This document shows positions 38,669-46,954 of a stretch of 64,000 nt of DNA, piece after piece. The translations under genes were made by a program, and so were the position numbers. The stretch is from Roseburia lenta (GTDB lineage Bacteria; Bacillota; Clostridia; Lachnospirales; Lachnospiraceae). The stretch covers positions 296,014 through 360,013 of the forward strand of contig NZ_JACOPG010000004.1 of the NCBI RefSeq assembly GCF_014287435.1. Reading direction: 5' to 3'. Below the pieces are notes generated by a model. The model worked only from the letters and a program-made list of their open reading frames with translations, ran no database searches and was not told the origin of the DNA. The first letter of the stretch is position 1, and each line of letters starts with the position of its first letter.

Positions 38669-38735
38669 GGAATAGAATATGGCAAAAACTTACAAAAAGT
38701 GACAATGAATTTTGTATATGTCAGTTATTTTGTAT

Positions 38736-38751
38736 AAATTGTATACAATTT
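38736..38751. promoter_or_regulatory. 16-bp perfect palindrome upstream of the asnB promoter
   Basis: AAATTGTATACAATTT, a perfect palindrome centred about 19 bases upstream of the -35 box. It resembles but does not match the GlnR/TnrA consensus TGTNA-N7-TNACA. Candidate activator or repressor site. Confidence 0.4.
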
Positions 38752-38762
38752 TAAATTTTTTA

Positions 38763-38791
38763 TTGACATCGCCAAAGACAATGACTATGAT
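38763..38791 (+). promoter_or_regulatory. Promoter of asnB-glnN
   Basis: Perfect TTGACA (38763-38768), 17-base spacer, TATGAT (38786-38791). Transcription should start near 38798, giving a leader of about 107 bases that contains a strong terminator. Confidence 0.8.
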
Positions 38792-38806
38792 GTAAATAAA
38801 TTCAGA

Positions 38807-38820
38807 TGGCAAAGGCGCCA
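38807..38820 (+). promoter_or_regulatory. Predicted ANTAR-target antiterminator hairpin in the asnB leader
   Basis: TGGC-AAAGGC-GCCA: a 4-bp stem with a six-base loop that has A at position 1 and G at position 4, the rule for ANTAR protein binding. From its second loop base onward, the loop and 3' strand are also the first bases of the terminator 5' strand (38812-38828), so hairpin and terminator cannot coexist. The same arrangement recurs before amt and glnA. I see no second upstream hairpin of the classic dual motif. Confidence 0.65.
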
Positions 38821-38861
38821 CAGATTAGTTTTAAGACTGATCTGTGGCGCCTTCTTTTTTT
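38812..38861 (+). terminator. Leader terminator (attenuator) before asnB
   Basis: 17-bp stem AAGGCGCCACAGATTAG / CTGATCTGTGGCGCCTT with one G-T pair, 8-base loop, then C and seven T. It lies between the promoter and the asnB start with no room for another promoter after it, so asnB-glnN expression requires read-through. Confidence 0.9.
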
Positions 38862-38904
38862 ACAAAAATCCAGGCAGCGCTGGAAAGGGAAGGAGACAAG
38901 AAAT

Positions 38905-40488
38905 ATGTGTTCAATTATGGCATTGGCAAAAAAGCATATTTCCATGGAGGAATTTCAAATGCATTTTGCCAAGACGACTTCAAGAGGACCGGATATGAGC
39001 CGGGTAGAGATCGTCGGAGATTCGGTCTTAGGATTTCAGAGATTGGCGATCATGGGACTTAACGAAAGTGGTATGCAGCCATTTTCCCTGCATGGAAATT
39101 ATGTCGTATGTAACGGCGAGTTATATGGTTTTCGTCAGGAAAAGGAAATCCTGGAAAATGAGGGATACACTTTCTTGAGTGATTCGGATTGTGAGATCAT
39201 CCTTCCTATGTATGAAAAATACGGCGTGGAAATGTTTGAACGACTGGATGCGGAATTTGCAATGATCATCTACGATGCAAAGAAAGATGATCTGATCGCG
39301 GCAAGAGATCCCATTGGTATCCGCCCTTTGTTTTATGCATATGATAGCGAAGGCTCGATCATGTTTGCCAGTGAAGCAAAAAATCTGATCGGCTTATCCG
39401 ATAAGGTCATGCCATTTCCACCGGGACATTATTATGAGGATGGCAAGTTCATCTGTTACAAAGATCTTTCCAAGCGACAGACCTACAGCAGTGATGATCT
39501 GGAAACGGCATGTAAGAAGATCAAAGAACTTTTGGTCAAGGGCGTAGAAAAGAGACTGGATGCAGATGCACCGGTCGGATTCCTTTTGAGCGGTGGTTTG
39601 GATTCATCTTTGGTCTGTGCCATTTCACAGAAGATCTTGGGAAAGCCGATCAAGACTTTTGCGATCGGGATGAACGAGGATGCAATCGATCTGAAATATG
39701 CAAAGGAAGTTGCAGATTATCTGCATAGTGACCATCACGAAATCATCATTAACAAAGACATTGTTCTTTCTTCCTTAGAAGAAGTGGTAAGGATCCTGGG
39801 AACTTTTGATATCACGACCATACGAGCAAGCATGGGCATGTATCTGATCTGCAAAGCCATCCACGAAGAGACGGATGTGCGGGTGCTTCTTACCGGTGAG
39901 ATTTCAGATGAGATCTTCGGTTACAAATATACGGATTTCGCACCGGATGCCGAGAGTTTTCAGGAGGAAGCGGAAAAGAGACTGCGGGAGTTATACATGT
40001 ATGATGTGCTTCGTGCAGACCGTTGCATTTCCGTAAATTCCATGGAAGCCAGAGTTCCTTTTGGAGATCTTGATTTTGTCAGATATGTGATGAGCATTGA
40101 TCCAAAACTCAAGATGAACACCTACAACAAAGGAAAATACCTTCTCAGACATGCGTTTGAGGATGACGATTACCTCCCTTACGATATCCTCTTTCGAGAG
40201 AAGGCAGCATTTTCTGATGCGGTAGGACATTCCATGGTGGACTACATCAAGGAATATGCAAACGGTCTTTATAGCGATGAGGAGTATGAGGAGAAAAGAA
40301 AGAAATATACACACGCAAGACCTTTTACAAAGGAATCCTTTCTTTATAGAGAATTGTTTGAAAAATATTATCCGGATCAGGCGGATATGATCGTCGATTT
40401 CTGGATGCCGAATAAAAATTGGGAAAACTGTGATGTCAATGATCCATCTGCCCGTGTTCTTAAGAACTATGGACAGAGTGGTTGTTAA
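38905..40488 (+). CDS. asnB: Asparagine synthase (glutamine-hydrolysing)
   Basis: 527-residue enzyme converting aspartate and glutamine to asparagine and glutamate. The frame is open upstream through the leader hairpin, but the start must be ATG 38905 because Cys2 (MCSIMAL) is the N-terminal nucleophile of the glutaminase domain; AAGGAGAC precedes it. The N-terminal domain carries CNGELYG, and the synthetase domain has the ATP-pyrophosphatase loop SGGLDSS (about residue 230). glnN follows 29 bases after the stop. Expression appears attenuated through the leader terminator. Confidence 0.95.
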   Translation: MCSIMALAKKHISMEEFQMHFAKTTSRGPDMSRVEIVGDSVLGFQRLAIMGLNESGMQPFSLHGNYVVCNGELYGFRQEKEILENEGYTFLSDSDCEIILPMYEKYGVEMFERLDAEFAMIIYDAKKDDLIAARDPIGIRPLFYAYDSEGSIMFASEAKNLIGLSDKVMPFPPGHYYEDGKFICYKDLSKRQTYSSDDLETACKKIKELLVKGVEKRLDADAPVGFLLSGGLDSSLVCAISQKILGKPIKTFAIGMNEDAIDLKYAKEVADYLHSDHHEIIINKDIVLSSLEEVVRILGTFDITTIRASMGMYLICKAIHEETDVRVLLTGEISDEIFGYKYTDFAPDAESFQEEAEKRLRELYMYDVLRADRCISVNSMEARVPFGDLDFVRYVMSIDPKLKMNTYNKGKYLLRHAFEDDDYLPYDILFREKAAFSDAVGHSMVDYIKEYANGLYSDEEYEEKRKKYTHARPFTKESFLYRELFEKYYPDQADMIVDFWMPNKNWENCDVNDPSARVLKNYGQSGC

Positions 40489-40517
40489 ATAAGAAAAGAG
40501 AGTAGGAGGACAGCATT

Positions 40518-42614
40518 ATGACAAAGAATGTACCAGAGTTATTTGGAAGTATGGTCTTTAACGACGAAGTGATGAAGGAGCGCTTGCCAAAAGACATTTA
40601 TAAGGCATTGCAAAAAACCATCGCAGATGGCTTGCATTTACAACTGGATGTGGCAAATGTCGTTGCCGCAGCCATGAAAGATTGGGCGATTGAAAAAGGC
40701 GCAACACACTTTACCCATTGGTTCCAGCCAATGACAGGCGTGACCGCAGAAAAGCATGACAGTTTCATTTCCCCGGAACCGGGCGGAAAAGTCATTATGG
40801 AATTTTCCGGCAAGGAACTGGTAAAGGGAGAGCCGGATGCATCTTCTTTCCCGTCAGGCGGACTTCGTGCCACATTTGAGGCGAGAGGCTATACCGCATG
40901 GGATCCTACATCCTATGCGTTCATCAAGGACGATACACTTTGCATTCCGACCGCATTTTGCTCATACAGTGGAGAAGCATTGGATAAGAAGACACCACTT
41001 CTTAGATCCATGCAGGCTTTGGATAAGCAGGCAGTCCGTGTGCTTCGATTATTTGGAAATACAGACGTAAAACGCGTCATTACAACCGTAGGTCCGGAAC
41101 AGGAATATTTTCTGATAGACCAATCCGTATACGACAAGAGACCGGATTTGATTTATACCGGCAGAACCCTTTTCGGTGCAAAACCGCCAAAGGGACAGGA
41201 ACTCGAAGATCATTATTTTGGTACGATCAAACCGAGAGTTTCTGAGTACATGAAAGAGTTAGACGAGGAGTTGTGGAAACTTGGTATTCTTGCAAAGACC
41301 AAGCATAACGAGGTCGCACCGGCTCAGCATGAGTTGGCACCGGTTTTCTCAACCACGAACATAGCAACGGATCATAACCAGCTTACGATGGAAATGATGA
41401 AAACAGTGGCAGGACGTCATGGAATGGCGTGTCTGTTGCATGAGAAACCTTTTGCCGGAGTCAATGGTTCCGGTAAGCACAACAACTGGTCTATATCAAC
41501 GGATACCGGAGCCAACCTGCTTGAACCCGGTGCAACTCCTTCCCAAAACGCACAGTTCTTACTGTTTTTAACCGCTGTCATTAAAGCAGTAGACGATTAT
41601 CAGGAATTGCTCCGGTTATCTGTTGCAAGTGCAGGAAACGATCATCGTCTGGGTGCCAATGAAGCACCACCAGCCATCATGTCTGTATTCTTAGGAGATG
41701 AATTGTCAGATGTTGTGGATTCAATCGAAAAGGGCGTTGATTATCACGATAAAGAAAAGACACTCATGTCCATTGGAGCAACGGTTCTGCCGCATATTCC
41801 AAAGGATACGACCGATCGAAACAGAACTTCACCATTTGCCTTCACAGGAAATAAGTTTGAGTTCCGTTCTTTAGGATCAACGGCATCTATTTCAGGACCG
41901 AACGTTATTTTAAATACCATCGTTGCTGAGTCCTTGTCAGAATTTGCCGATGAATTGGAAAAGGCAGAAGACTTTGACAGTGCACTGGATAAACTCCTTC
42001 GCAGAGAACTGGTAGCCCATAAGAGAATCATCTTTAACGGCAACGGTTATAGCGAGGAATGGGTAGAAGAGGCAGAAAGAAGAGGGCTTTCAAACTTGAA
42101 GTCAACCGTAGATGCCCTTCCGGTATTTATTCAGGATAAGACGATCGAACTCTTTACCAAGAATAAGGTATATACCGAGTCAGAGATCTGTTCCCGTTAC
42201 GAGATCTTGTTGGAGAACTATTATAAGACCATCAATATCGAGGCAATGACACTGATCTCCATGGCCAAGAAAGACATCATGGGAGCAGCCTTAGAATATC
42301 AGTACACCTTGGCCGAGGTCTTTAATGCAAAACAGGCAACGGGCGTAGCCGTCACGGCTAAGACAGAAGAAAAAATGCTGGCAAAGGCAGCAAGTCTGAC
42401 CGAAGCCTTAGCAGAGCGCTTAGACAAGTTGGAGGCAGATGTAGACAAGGTAGACGAATCCGCAGATGCACTTGAGATTGCTAAATATTACCGCGAGGTC
42501 ATCTTTAGTGATATGAGCAGTCTGCGCGAGGTGATCGACGACTTGGAAGTTGTGATCCCATCCGACATCTGGCCATATCCGACCTACGGAGAGATGCTTT
42601 ACAGTATCAAATAA
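40518..42614 (+). CDS. glnN: Glutamine synthetase type III
   Basis: 698-residue glutamine synthetase of the GSIII class, found in Bacteroides, cyanobacteria and Clostridia. It has the N-terminal GSIII signature region (FGSMVFND) and active-site motifs including [10 protein letters not shown] (metal-binding Glu), [12 protein letters not shown] and [15 protein letters not shown]. Length matches the class (about 700-730, against 440-470 for GSI). TAGGAGGAC precedes the ATG. It is probably cotranscribed with asnB from the attenuated promoter. The cell also has a type I enzyme at 46955. Confidence 0.96.
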   Translation: MTKNVPELFGSMVFNDEVMKERLPKDIYKALQKTIADGLHLQLDVANVVAAAMKDWAIEKGATHFTHWFQPMTGVTAEKHDSFISPEPGGKVIMEFSGKELVKGEPDASSFPSGGLRATFEARGYTAWDPTSYAFIKDDTLCIPTAFCSYSGEALDKKTPLLRSMQALDKQAVRVLRLFGNTDVKRVITTVGPEQEYFLIDQSVYDKRPDLIYTGRTLFGAKPPKGQELEDHYFGTIKPRVSEYMKELDEELWKLGILAKTKHNEVAPAQHELAPVFSTTNIATDHNQLTMEMMKTVAGRHGMACLLHEKPFAGVNGSGKHNNWSISTDTGANLLEPGATPSQNAQFLLFLTAVIKAVDDYQELLRLSVASAGNDHRLGANEAPPAIMSVFLGDELSDVVDSIEKGVDYHDKEKTLMSIGATVLPHIPKDTTDRNRTSPFAFTGNKFEFRSLGSTASISGPNVILNTIVAESLSEFADELEKAEDFDSALDKLLRRELVAHKRIIFNGNGYSEEWVEEAERRGLSNLKSTVDALPVFIQDKTIELFTKNKVYTESEICSRYEILLENYYKTINIEAMTLISMAKKDIMGAALEYQYTLAEVFNAKQATGVAVTAKTEEKMLAKAASLTEALAERLDKLEADVDKVDESADALEIAKYYREVIFSDMSSLREVIDDLEVVIPSDIWPYPTYGEMLYSIK

Positions 42615-42634
42615 AGAAAAAAGGAAAAAGTAAA

Positions 42635-42650
42635 TGCACAAAGGCGTGCA
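42635..42650 (+). promoter_or_regulatory. Predicted ANTAR-target antiterminator hairpin before amt
   Basis: TGCAC-AAAGGC-GTGCA: a perfect 5-bp stem with the same six-base loop as in the asnB leader (A at 1, G at 4). The loop end and 3' strand (from 42641) are the 5' strand of the following terminator, so formation of this hairpin should permit read-through into the ammonium transporter. Confidence 0.7.
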
Positions 42651-42687
42651 CGTTTTCGCAGGAAATTCTCGAAACGTGCACGCTTTT
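42641..42687 (+). terminator. Terminator between glnN and the ammonium transporter
   Basis: Stem of about 14 bp beginning GGCGTGCACGTTT and closing AAACGTGCACGC (one bulged T, 11-base loop), followed by TTTT. Only 27 bases separate it from the amt start, so amt has no promoter of its own after it and depends on read-through. Confidence 0.85.
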
Positions 42688-42714
42688 AAAATGTAATTAA
42701 AGGAGGATAACGTT

Positions 42715-44523
42715 ATGACACAAGAGATTATGGATGCCATCAGTTCGCAGACCTTTGGAGTCTGGTTCTTGATCGGCGCAGCGTTAGTATTTTGGATGCA
42801 GGCAGGATTTGCCATGGTAGAGACTGGTTTTACCAGAGCAAAAAATGCCGGAAATATCATTATGAAGAACCTGATGGACTTTTGTATTGGTACAGTGATG
42901 TTCATACTGATCGGTTTTTCGCTTTTACTGGGTGAAGATCTGGTAGGTATCATCGGAAAGCCGGGATTTGATATCTTCACCAACTATGCAAATTTTGACT
43001 GGTCAAACTTTGTATTTAACTTAGTATTCTGTGCTACGACGGCAACCATTGTTTCCGGCGCCATGGCAGAGAGAACAAAGTTCATTTCCTACTGTGTATA
43101 TTCCGGTGTGATCTCAGCGATCATTTATCCGATCGAAGCACACTGGACATGGGGCGGCGGCTGGTTAGCCCAGTTGGGATTTCACGATTTCGCCGGTTCT
43201 AACTGTATCCATATGGTCGGTGGTATCTGTGCCCTCATTGGTGCAGCCATCTTAGGACCTCGAATTGGAAAGTTTACCAAGGATAAGGAAGGAAAGATTG
43301 TTAAAGTCAATGCTTTCCCTGGACACAGCATTCCACTGGGTGCCCTTGGTGTATTTATCCTCTGGCTCGGCTGGTATGGATTTAACGGCGCAGCAGCAAC
43401 TTCTGTAGAAGAACTCGGCTCTATTTTCGTAACTACGACCATCGCTCCGGCGGTCGCAACCGTTGTTTGTATGATCTTTACGTGGATCAAGTATGGTAAG
43501 CCGGATGTATCTATGTGTCTGAACGCTTCTTTGGCAGGTCTGGTTGCCATTACCGCCGGGTGTGATGTAACAGATGCCTTTGGCTCTATCGTGATCGGTG
43601 CTGTTTCCGGTCTGCTCGTCGTCTTTGGTGTATGGCTTTGTGATTATGTACTGCATGTAGATGATCCGGTTGGTGCCGTTGCCGTACATTGCTTAAACGG
43701 TATTTGGGGGACGATCGCCGTTGGACTTTTCGCAACCGATACCGCACCTGCTTTTGCAAGAGGTCTGGGTGATGGCGTTACCTTTGGTGCAAACCAGATC
43801 GCCGGAAAAGGTTTATTCTATGGTGGTGGATTCAAGCAGTTGGGATTACAGTTGCTTGGTATGGGAACCACAGCACTCTATACAGCCGTTCTGATCACCA
43901 TTACATTCCTGATCATTAAGGCGGTCATGGGACTTCGTGTTACAGAGGAAGAGGAGATCGTCGGCTTGGATGCAATGGAACATGGTCTTCCAAGTGCATA
44001 TGCTGGATTTTCTATTACCGATACTTCTATGGCAATGGATGTCAACGAGAACACAGATCTTGGTGAGGGTGAGTACGATAAGGCATCTGATCTGCAAAAA
44101 GATACCGCAGTTCCGGTTGTTGCAGAAGCAGATGATCTGGATGCAAACGGTGTGCCGATCTTCAACACAGGTATGCATAAGATCGTTGTTATCGCAAAAC
44201 TTTCCAAGTTTGATACCTTAAAGAAGGCAATGAACGATCTCGGCGTGACCGGTATGACGGTAACCCAGGTCATGGGCTGTGGCGTACAAAAGGGCGCCGG
44301 CGAATATTATCGTGGTGTTGAGATGGATGCAACCTTACTTCCTAAGATCAAGGTTGAGATCATTGTCAGCAAGATTCCGGTAACAACAGTGATCGAGGCA
44401 GCCAAGAAGGCACTTTATACCGGACATATCGGAGATGGTAAGATCTTCGTATATAACGTTCTTAAAGTTGTTAAGGTTCGTACCGGTGAGGAAGATTATG
44501 CAGCCCTTCAGGATGTAGAATAG
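42715..44523 (+). CDS. amtB: Ammonium transporter fused to a C-terminal PII domain
   Basis: 602-residue fusion. Residues 1 to about 410 form an Amt/Mep/Rh ammonium channel of about 11 helices, with the twin pore histidines in CIHMVGG (His166) and AVHCLNG (His325). After a linker of about 75 residues, residues 485-602 are a complete PII (GlnK) domain: HKIVVIAKLSKFDTLKKAM at its start, the T-loop with EYYRG (Tyr532 at the usual uridylylation position), and the ATP/2-oxoglutarate element GDGKIFV. Normally GlnK is a separate protein that plugs the channel from below when nitrogen is plentiful; here the plug is tethered. AAAGGAGG precedes the ATG. Confidence 0.95.
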   Translation: MTQEIMDAISSQTFGVWFLIGAALVFWMQAGFAMVETGFTRAKNAGNIIMKNLMDFCIGTVMFILIGFSLLLGEDLVGIIGKPGFDIFTNYANFDWSNFVFNLVFCATTATIVSGAMAERTKFISYCVYSGVISAIIYPIEAHWTWGGGWLAQLGFHDFAGSNCIHMVGGICALIGAAILGPRIGKFTKDKEGKIVKVNAFPGHSIPLGALGVFILWLGWYGFNGAAATSVEELGSIFVTTTIAPAVATVVCMIFTWIKYGKPDVSMCLNASLAGLVAITAGCDVTDAFGSIVIGAVSGLLVVFGVWLCDYVLHVDDPVGAVAVHCLNGIWGTIAVGLFATDTAPAFARGLGDGVTFGANQIAGKGLFYGGGFKQLGLQLLGMGTTALYTAVLITITFLIIKAVMGLRVTEEEEIVGLDAMEHGLPSAYAGFSITDTSMAMDVNENTDLGEGEYDKASDLQKDTAVPVVAEADDLDANGVPIFNTGMHKIVVIAKLSKFDTLKKAMNDLGVTGMTVTQVMGCGVQKGAGEYYRGVEMDATLLPKIKVEIIVSKIPVTTVIEAAKKALYTGHIGDGKIFVYNVLKVVKVRTGEEDYAALQDVE

Positions 44524-44568
44524 GGATTAGGAAAAAGAAAAAAGAAAAATAAAAAAAGATGTGATAAG

Positions 44569-44600
44569 ACCTGCGTCATTTTACTTTGACGCAGGTTTTT
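44569..44600 (+). terminator. Intrinsic terminator after amt-PII
   Basis: Perfect 10-bp stem ACCTGCGTCA / TGACGCAGGT, 8-base loop, then five T. Confidence 0.9.
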
Positions 44601-44642
44601 GTTATGATAGAACAGGTTTGCAGAAAAGAAAGGCAGTATGGC

Positions 44643-45452
44643 ATGAAAATAAGAGAAATCGCAGAGACAAAAAGAAAAGCAAAAGAATGGTTTGCATCTT
44701 ATACGGCAGACTATGATATGGAAGATCCCAAGATCGCGCTCAAAGCAGTGCATACCTATCATGTGGCAGAACTATGTCAGACGATCGCTGAGAGTCTGGC
44801 ACTAAATGAGGTCGAGTGCATGGCAGCCTGGCTGAGCGGACTTTTGCATGATGTCGGCAGATTTGAGCAGATCCGCAGATTCAACACGTTTTCGGATGCG
44901 GATTCCATTGACCATGCGCTTTTAAGTACAGAGATCTTATTTGGGACAAAGGAGGATGCTTCTTGTGGCAGGATCCGTCAGGTCATCTTAGATCCGTCGT
45001 GGGACATTTATCTTTATAAGGCGATCAAATATCACAGTGCCTACCGCCTGCCACCGGATTTATCCGAGATGGAAAAGACCTATTGCCAGATCCTTAGGGA
45101 TGCAGATAAGATCGATATTTTCCGGGTCAATCTGGAAACACCTATGGAGGATATTTATAATACAACGACAGAGACCTTGAAGCAGGCAGAGGTGACCTCG
45201 GAGGTCTTGCAGGCATTTAAAGAGCGGCATGCCGTGCTTCGTGCCTTGAAAAAGACGCCGGTCGACAATGTGGTAGGACACATCAGTTTATATTATGAAC
45301 TGGTCTATCCAAAGAGCCGCCAGATCGCCTTGAGCCAGGGCTACCTGCTGCGTTTGGCAGAATTTGCATCGGAAAATGAAAGGACAAGAAAAGTCTTTGA
45401 AGATATTCGGACACAGTTACAAGAGGATATAGAGAATGGAAGTAAAAAGTAA
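44643..45452 (+). CDS. HD-domain phosphohydrolase
   Basis: 269 residues. The HD metal-binding set is present: HTYHVAE, LLHDVGRFEQ (the HD pair), a later IKYHSAY, and DADKID. Members hydrolyse nucleotides or cyclic (di)nucleotides; the substrate cannot be told from sequence. The frame is open upstream to 44586 inside the preceding terminator, so the ATG at 44643 (MKIREIAE), preceded by AAAGGCAG, is the likely start. It is followed without a gap by a broken MATE gene. Confidence 0.85.
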   Translation: MKIREIAETKRKAKEWFASYTADYDMEDPKIALKAVHTYHVAELCQTIAESLALNEVECMAAWLSGLLHDVGRFEQIRRFNTFSDADSIDHALLSTEILFGTKEDASCGRIRQVILDPSWDIYLYKAIKYHSAYRLPPDLSEMEKTYCQILRDADKIDIFRVNLETPMEDIYNTTTETLKQAEVTSEVLQAFKERHAVLRALKKTPVDNVVGHISLYYELVYPKSRQIALSQGYLLRLAEFASENERTRKVFEDIRTQLQEDIENGSKK

Positions 45453-45735
45453 ATTAAAAATTATATTGCGGCAAAACTGCGCCGTCTTCTGGCATCCATG
45501 AAACTGGGCGTGGCAGCCTTTGTCGGAGAGTTCGCATCCGGGGTGACGACCATGGTATTTAATTACCTCTTGCTTGCTCTGGTAGGCAATGTTGCTGTGG
45601 CGGCTTACGGCGTGATCGCAAATCTGGCCCTGGTCGGGGTGGCAATCTTTAACGGCATTTCCGGTGACGGAAGGCATATGCATGATCGCGACTTTGGGCG
45701 TTTTATCACATATGAAAAAACAGGCTATTTTATAA
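45453..45735 (+). pseudogene. MATE-family efflux transporter remnant (internally deleted, frameshifted)
   Basis: A fragment of about 70 codons in frame (from about 45453 to 45660) reads as the middle of a MATE exporter: MKLGVAAFVGEFASG, then GNVAVAAYGVIANLALVGVAIFNGIS. Normally several more helices follow. Instead the frame shifts at about 45660, and a different frame (45664-45735) gives VTEGICMIATLGVLSHMKK, which looks like a last membrane helix and tail. Both the N-terminal part (about 200 residues) and much of the C-terminal half are missing. Parent gene length would be about 450 residues. Confidence 0.75.
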
Positions 45736-45751
45736 AAAGTTAGGAAGACAG

Positions 45752-46504
45752 ATGAAAAAGACACAGAGTCAGTATTCTTTTGGACTTGCATCAAACAGAA
45801 AAATGTTTCGTAAGGGTATGACGGAGGGAATCCCGATCGCCATGGGCTATTTGGCTGTTTCCTTTTCCTTGGGGATCATGGCAAAAAGGGCAGGACTGAG
45901 TCCTTTTGCCGCTTTTTTGGCAAGTTTTTTTAATAACGCATCGGCGGGGGAGTATGCAGCATTTTCCCTTATCATGGTGGAGGCATCTTATGTAGAAGTC
46001 GCCATTATGACGTTTATCGCCAATGCCAGATATCTTTTGATGAGCATAGCCCTAAGCCAGAAGATCAAACCGGAGGCATCGATCGGACATCGCTTTTTGG
46101 TGGCATTTGATATCACCGACGAAATCTTTGCCTTATCGGTTTCGCAGCCGGGCTATTTGAATCCAAATTATACCTATGGCATCATTACGCTGGCACTTCC
46201 GGCATGGGCATTTGGCACCATGTTGGGCTGTCTGGCAGGCAGCATCCTGCCGGCGAGGATCGTCAGTGCCTTAAGTGTTGCCCTCTATGGTATGTTTTTA
46301 GCCATCATCATTCCGCCCGCAAAGAAGGATAAGGTGGTCTTGGGACTGATCGTCATCAGTTTTGCATCCTCTTATCTGGCGAGGATTTTGCCGGGGATCG
46401 CATCGATCTCAAGTGGAACGAGGACCATTCTTTTGACGCTGGTGATCTCTGCGGTCGCTGCGATCGTATTTCCACACAAGGAGGAGGCAGAGCATGCGTC
46501 ATAA
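45752..46504 (+). CDS. azlC: AzlC-family branched-chain amino acid exporter, large subunit
   Basis: 250-residue integral membrane protein with about seven or eight helices. The N-terminal GMTEGIPIAMGYLAVSFSLG and the internal NARYLLMS are characteristic of AzlC. With its small partner AzlD it exports branched-chain amino acids or analogues in Bacillus. AGGAAGAC precedes the ATG and the gene overlaps azlD by 11 bases. Confidence 0.92.
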   Translation: MKKTQSQYSFGLASNRKMFRKGMTEGIPIAMGYLAVSFSLGIMAKRAGLSPFAAFLASFFNNASAGEYAAFSLIMVEASYVEVAIMTFIANARYLLMSIALSQKIKPEASIGHRFLVAFDITDEIFALSVSQPGYLNPNYTYGIITLALPAWAFGTMLGCLAGSILPARIVSALSVALYGMFLAIIIPPAKKDKVVLGLIVISFASSYLARILPGIASISSGTRTILLTLVISAVAAIVFPHKEEAEHAS

Positions 46505-46802
46505 TATCTATATTTATATACTTATCACAGCACTGGTTTCCTATGGCATCCGCATGCTTCCCATGGTGCTCTTGCGCAAGGAGATCAAAAGTCCCTTTAT
46601 CAGATCCTTTCTATATTATGTGCCTTATGTGACCCTGGCGGTCATGACCTTTCCGGCAATGGTGGAAGCCACACAGAGTCCGGTCGCAGGTCTTCTGGCA
46701 CTGATCTGTGGGATCTTGGTGGCATGGTTTCATGGGGGCTTGTTTGAGGTGGCAGTGGTCTGTTGTGCCATCACTTTTGTGGCAGAATTATTTTTAAAAT
46801 AG
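46494..46802 (+). CDS. azlD: AzlD-family transporter small subunit
   Basis: 102-residue membrane protein with three or four helices, including the family motif YGIRMLPMVLL and the short loop IRSFLYYVPYVTLAVM. It overlaps the end of azlC by 11 bases, as usual for this two-component transporter. Confidence 0.9.
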   Translation: MRHNIYIYILITALVSYGIRMLPMVLLRKEIKSPFIRSFLYYVPYVTLAVMTFPAMVEATQSPVAGLLALICGILVAWFHGGLFEVAVVCCAITFVAELFLK

Positions 46803-46806
46803 TATC

Positions 46807-46835
46807 TTTACAAAGAAAACATGATGTAGTAAAGT
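46807..46835 (+). promoter_or_regulatory. Likely promoter of glnA
   Basis: TTTACA (46807-46812), 17-base spacer, TAAAGT (46830-46835). The -10 is weak (4/6), but the position places the start of transcription just before the leader hairpin at 46848. Confidence 0.45.
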
Positions 46836-46847
46836 ATTACTGTTAAA

Positions 46848-46863
46848 CGAACAATGGCGTTCG
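46848..46863 (+). promoter_or_regulatory. Predicted ANTAR-target antiterminator hairpin in the glnA leader
   Basis: CGAAC-AATGGC-GTTCG: a perfect 5-bp stem with a six-base loop having A at position 1 and G at position 4. The loop end GGC plus GTTCG form the 5' strand of the following terminator, the same mutually exclusive design as before asnB and amt. A weaker hairpin (AGTA-AAGTAT-TACT, 46828-46841) lies just upstream but has G at loop position 3, so I do not count it as the first element of a dual motif. Confidence 0.7.
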
Positions 46864-46912
46864 AAGTAGGGCTTGGGTCTACAGGACTTTTGCCCTCTTC
46901 GGGCGCTTTTTT
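46857..46912 (+). terminator. Leader terminator (attenuator) before glnA
   Basis: Long hairpin: GCGTTCGAAG pairs with CTTCGGGCGC (two G-T pairs), then AGGGC pairs with GCCCT across a bulged T, with a further GGGTC / GACTT stem inside. Six T follow at 46907-46912. It stands 42 bases before the glnA start. Confidence 0.82.
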
Positions 46913-46954
46913 ACATTCAAAACCGTGCGTTTTACTAATGGGATGGAGGTTACT

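Noticed and set aside
38731..38747. GlnR/TnrA box overlapping the asnB upstream palindrome
   Set aside because: TGTAT-N7-ATACA differs from TGTNA-N7-TNACA at the key fifth and mirror positions; listed only as a palindrome.
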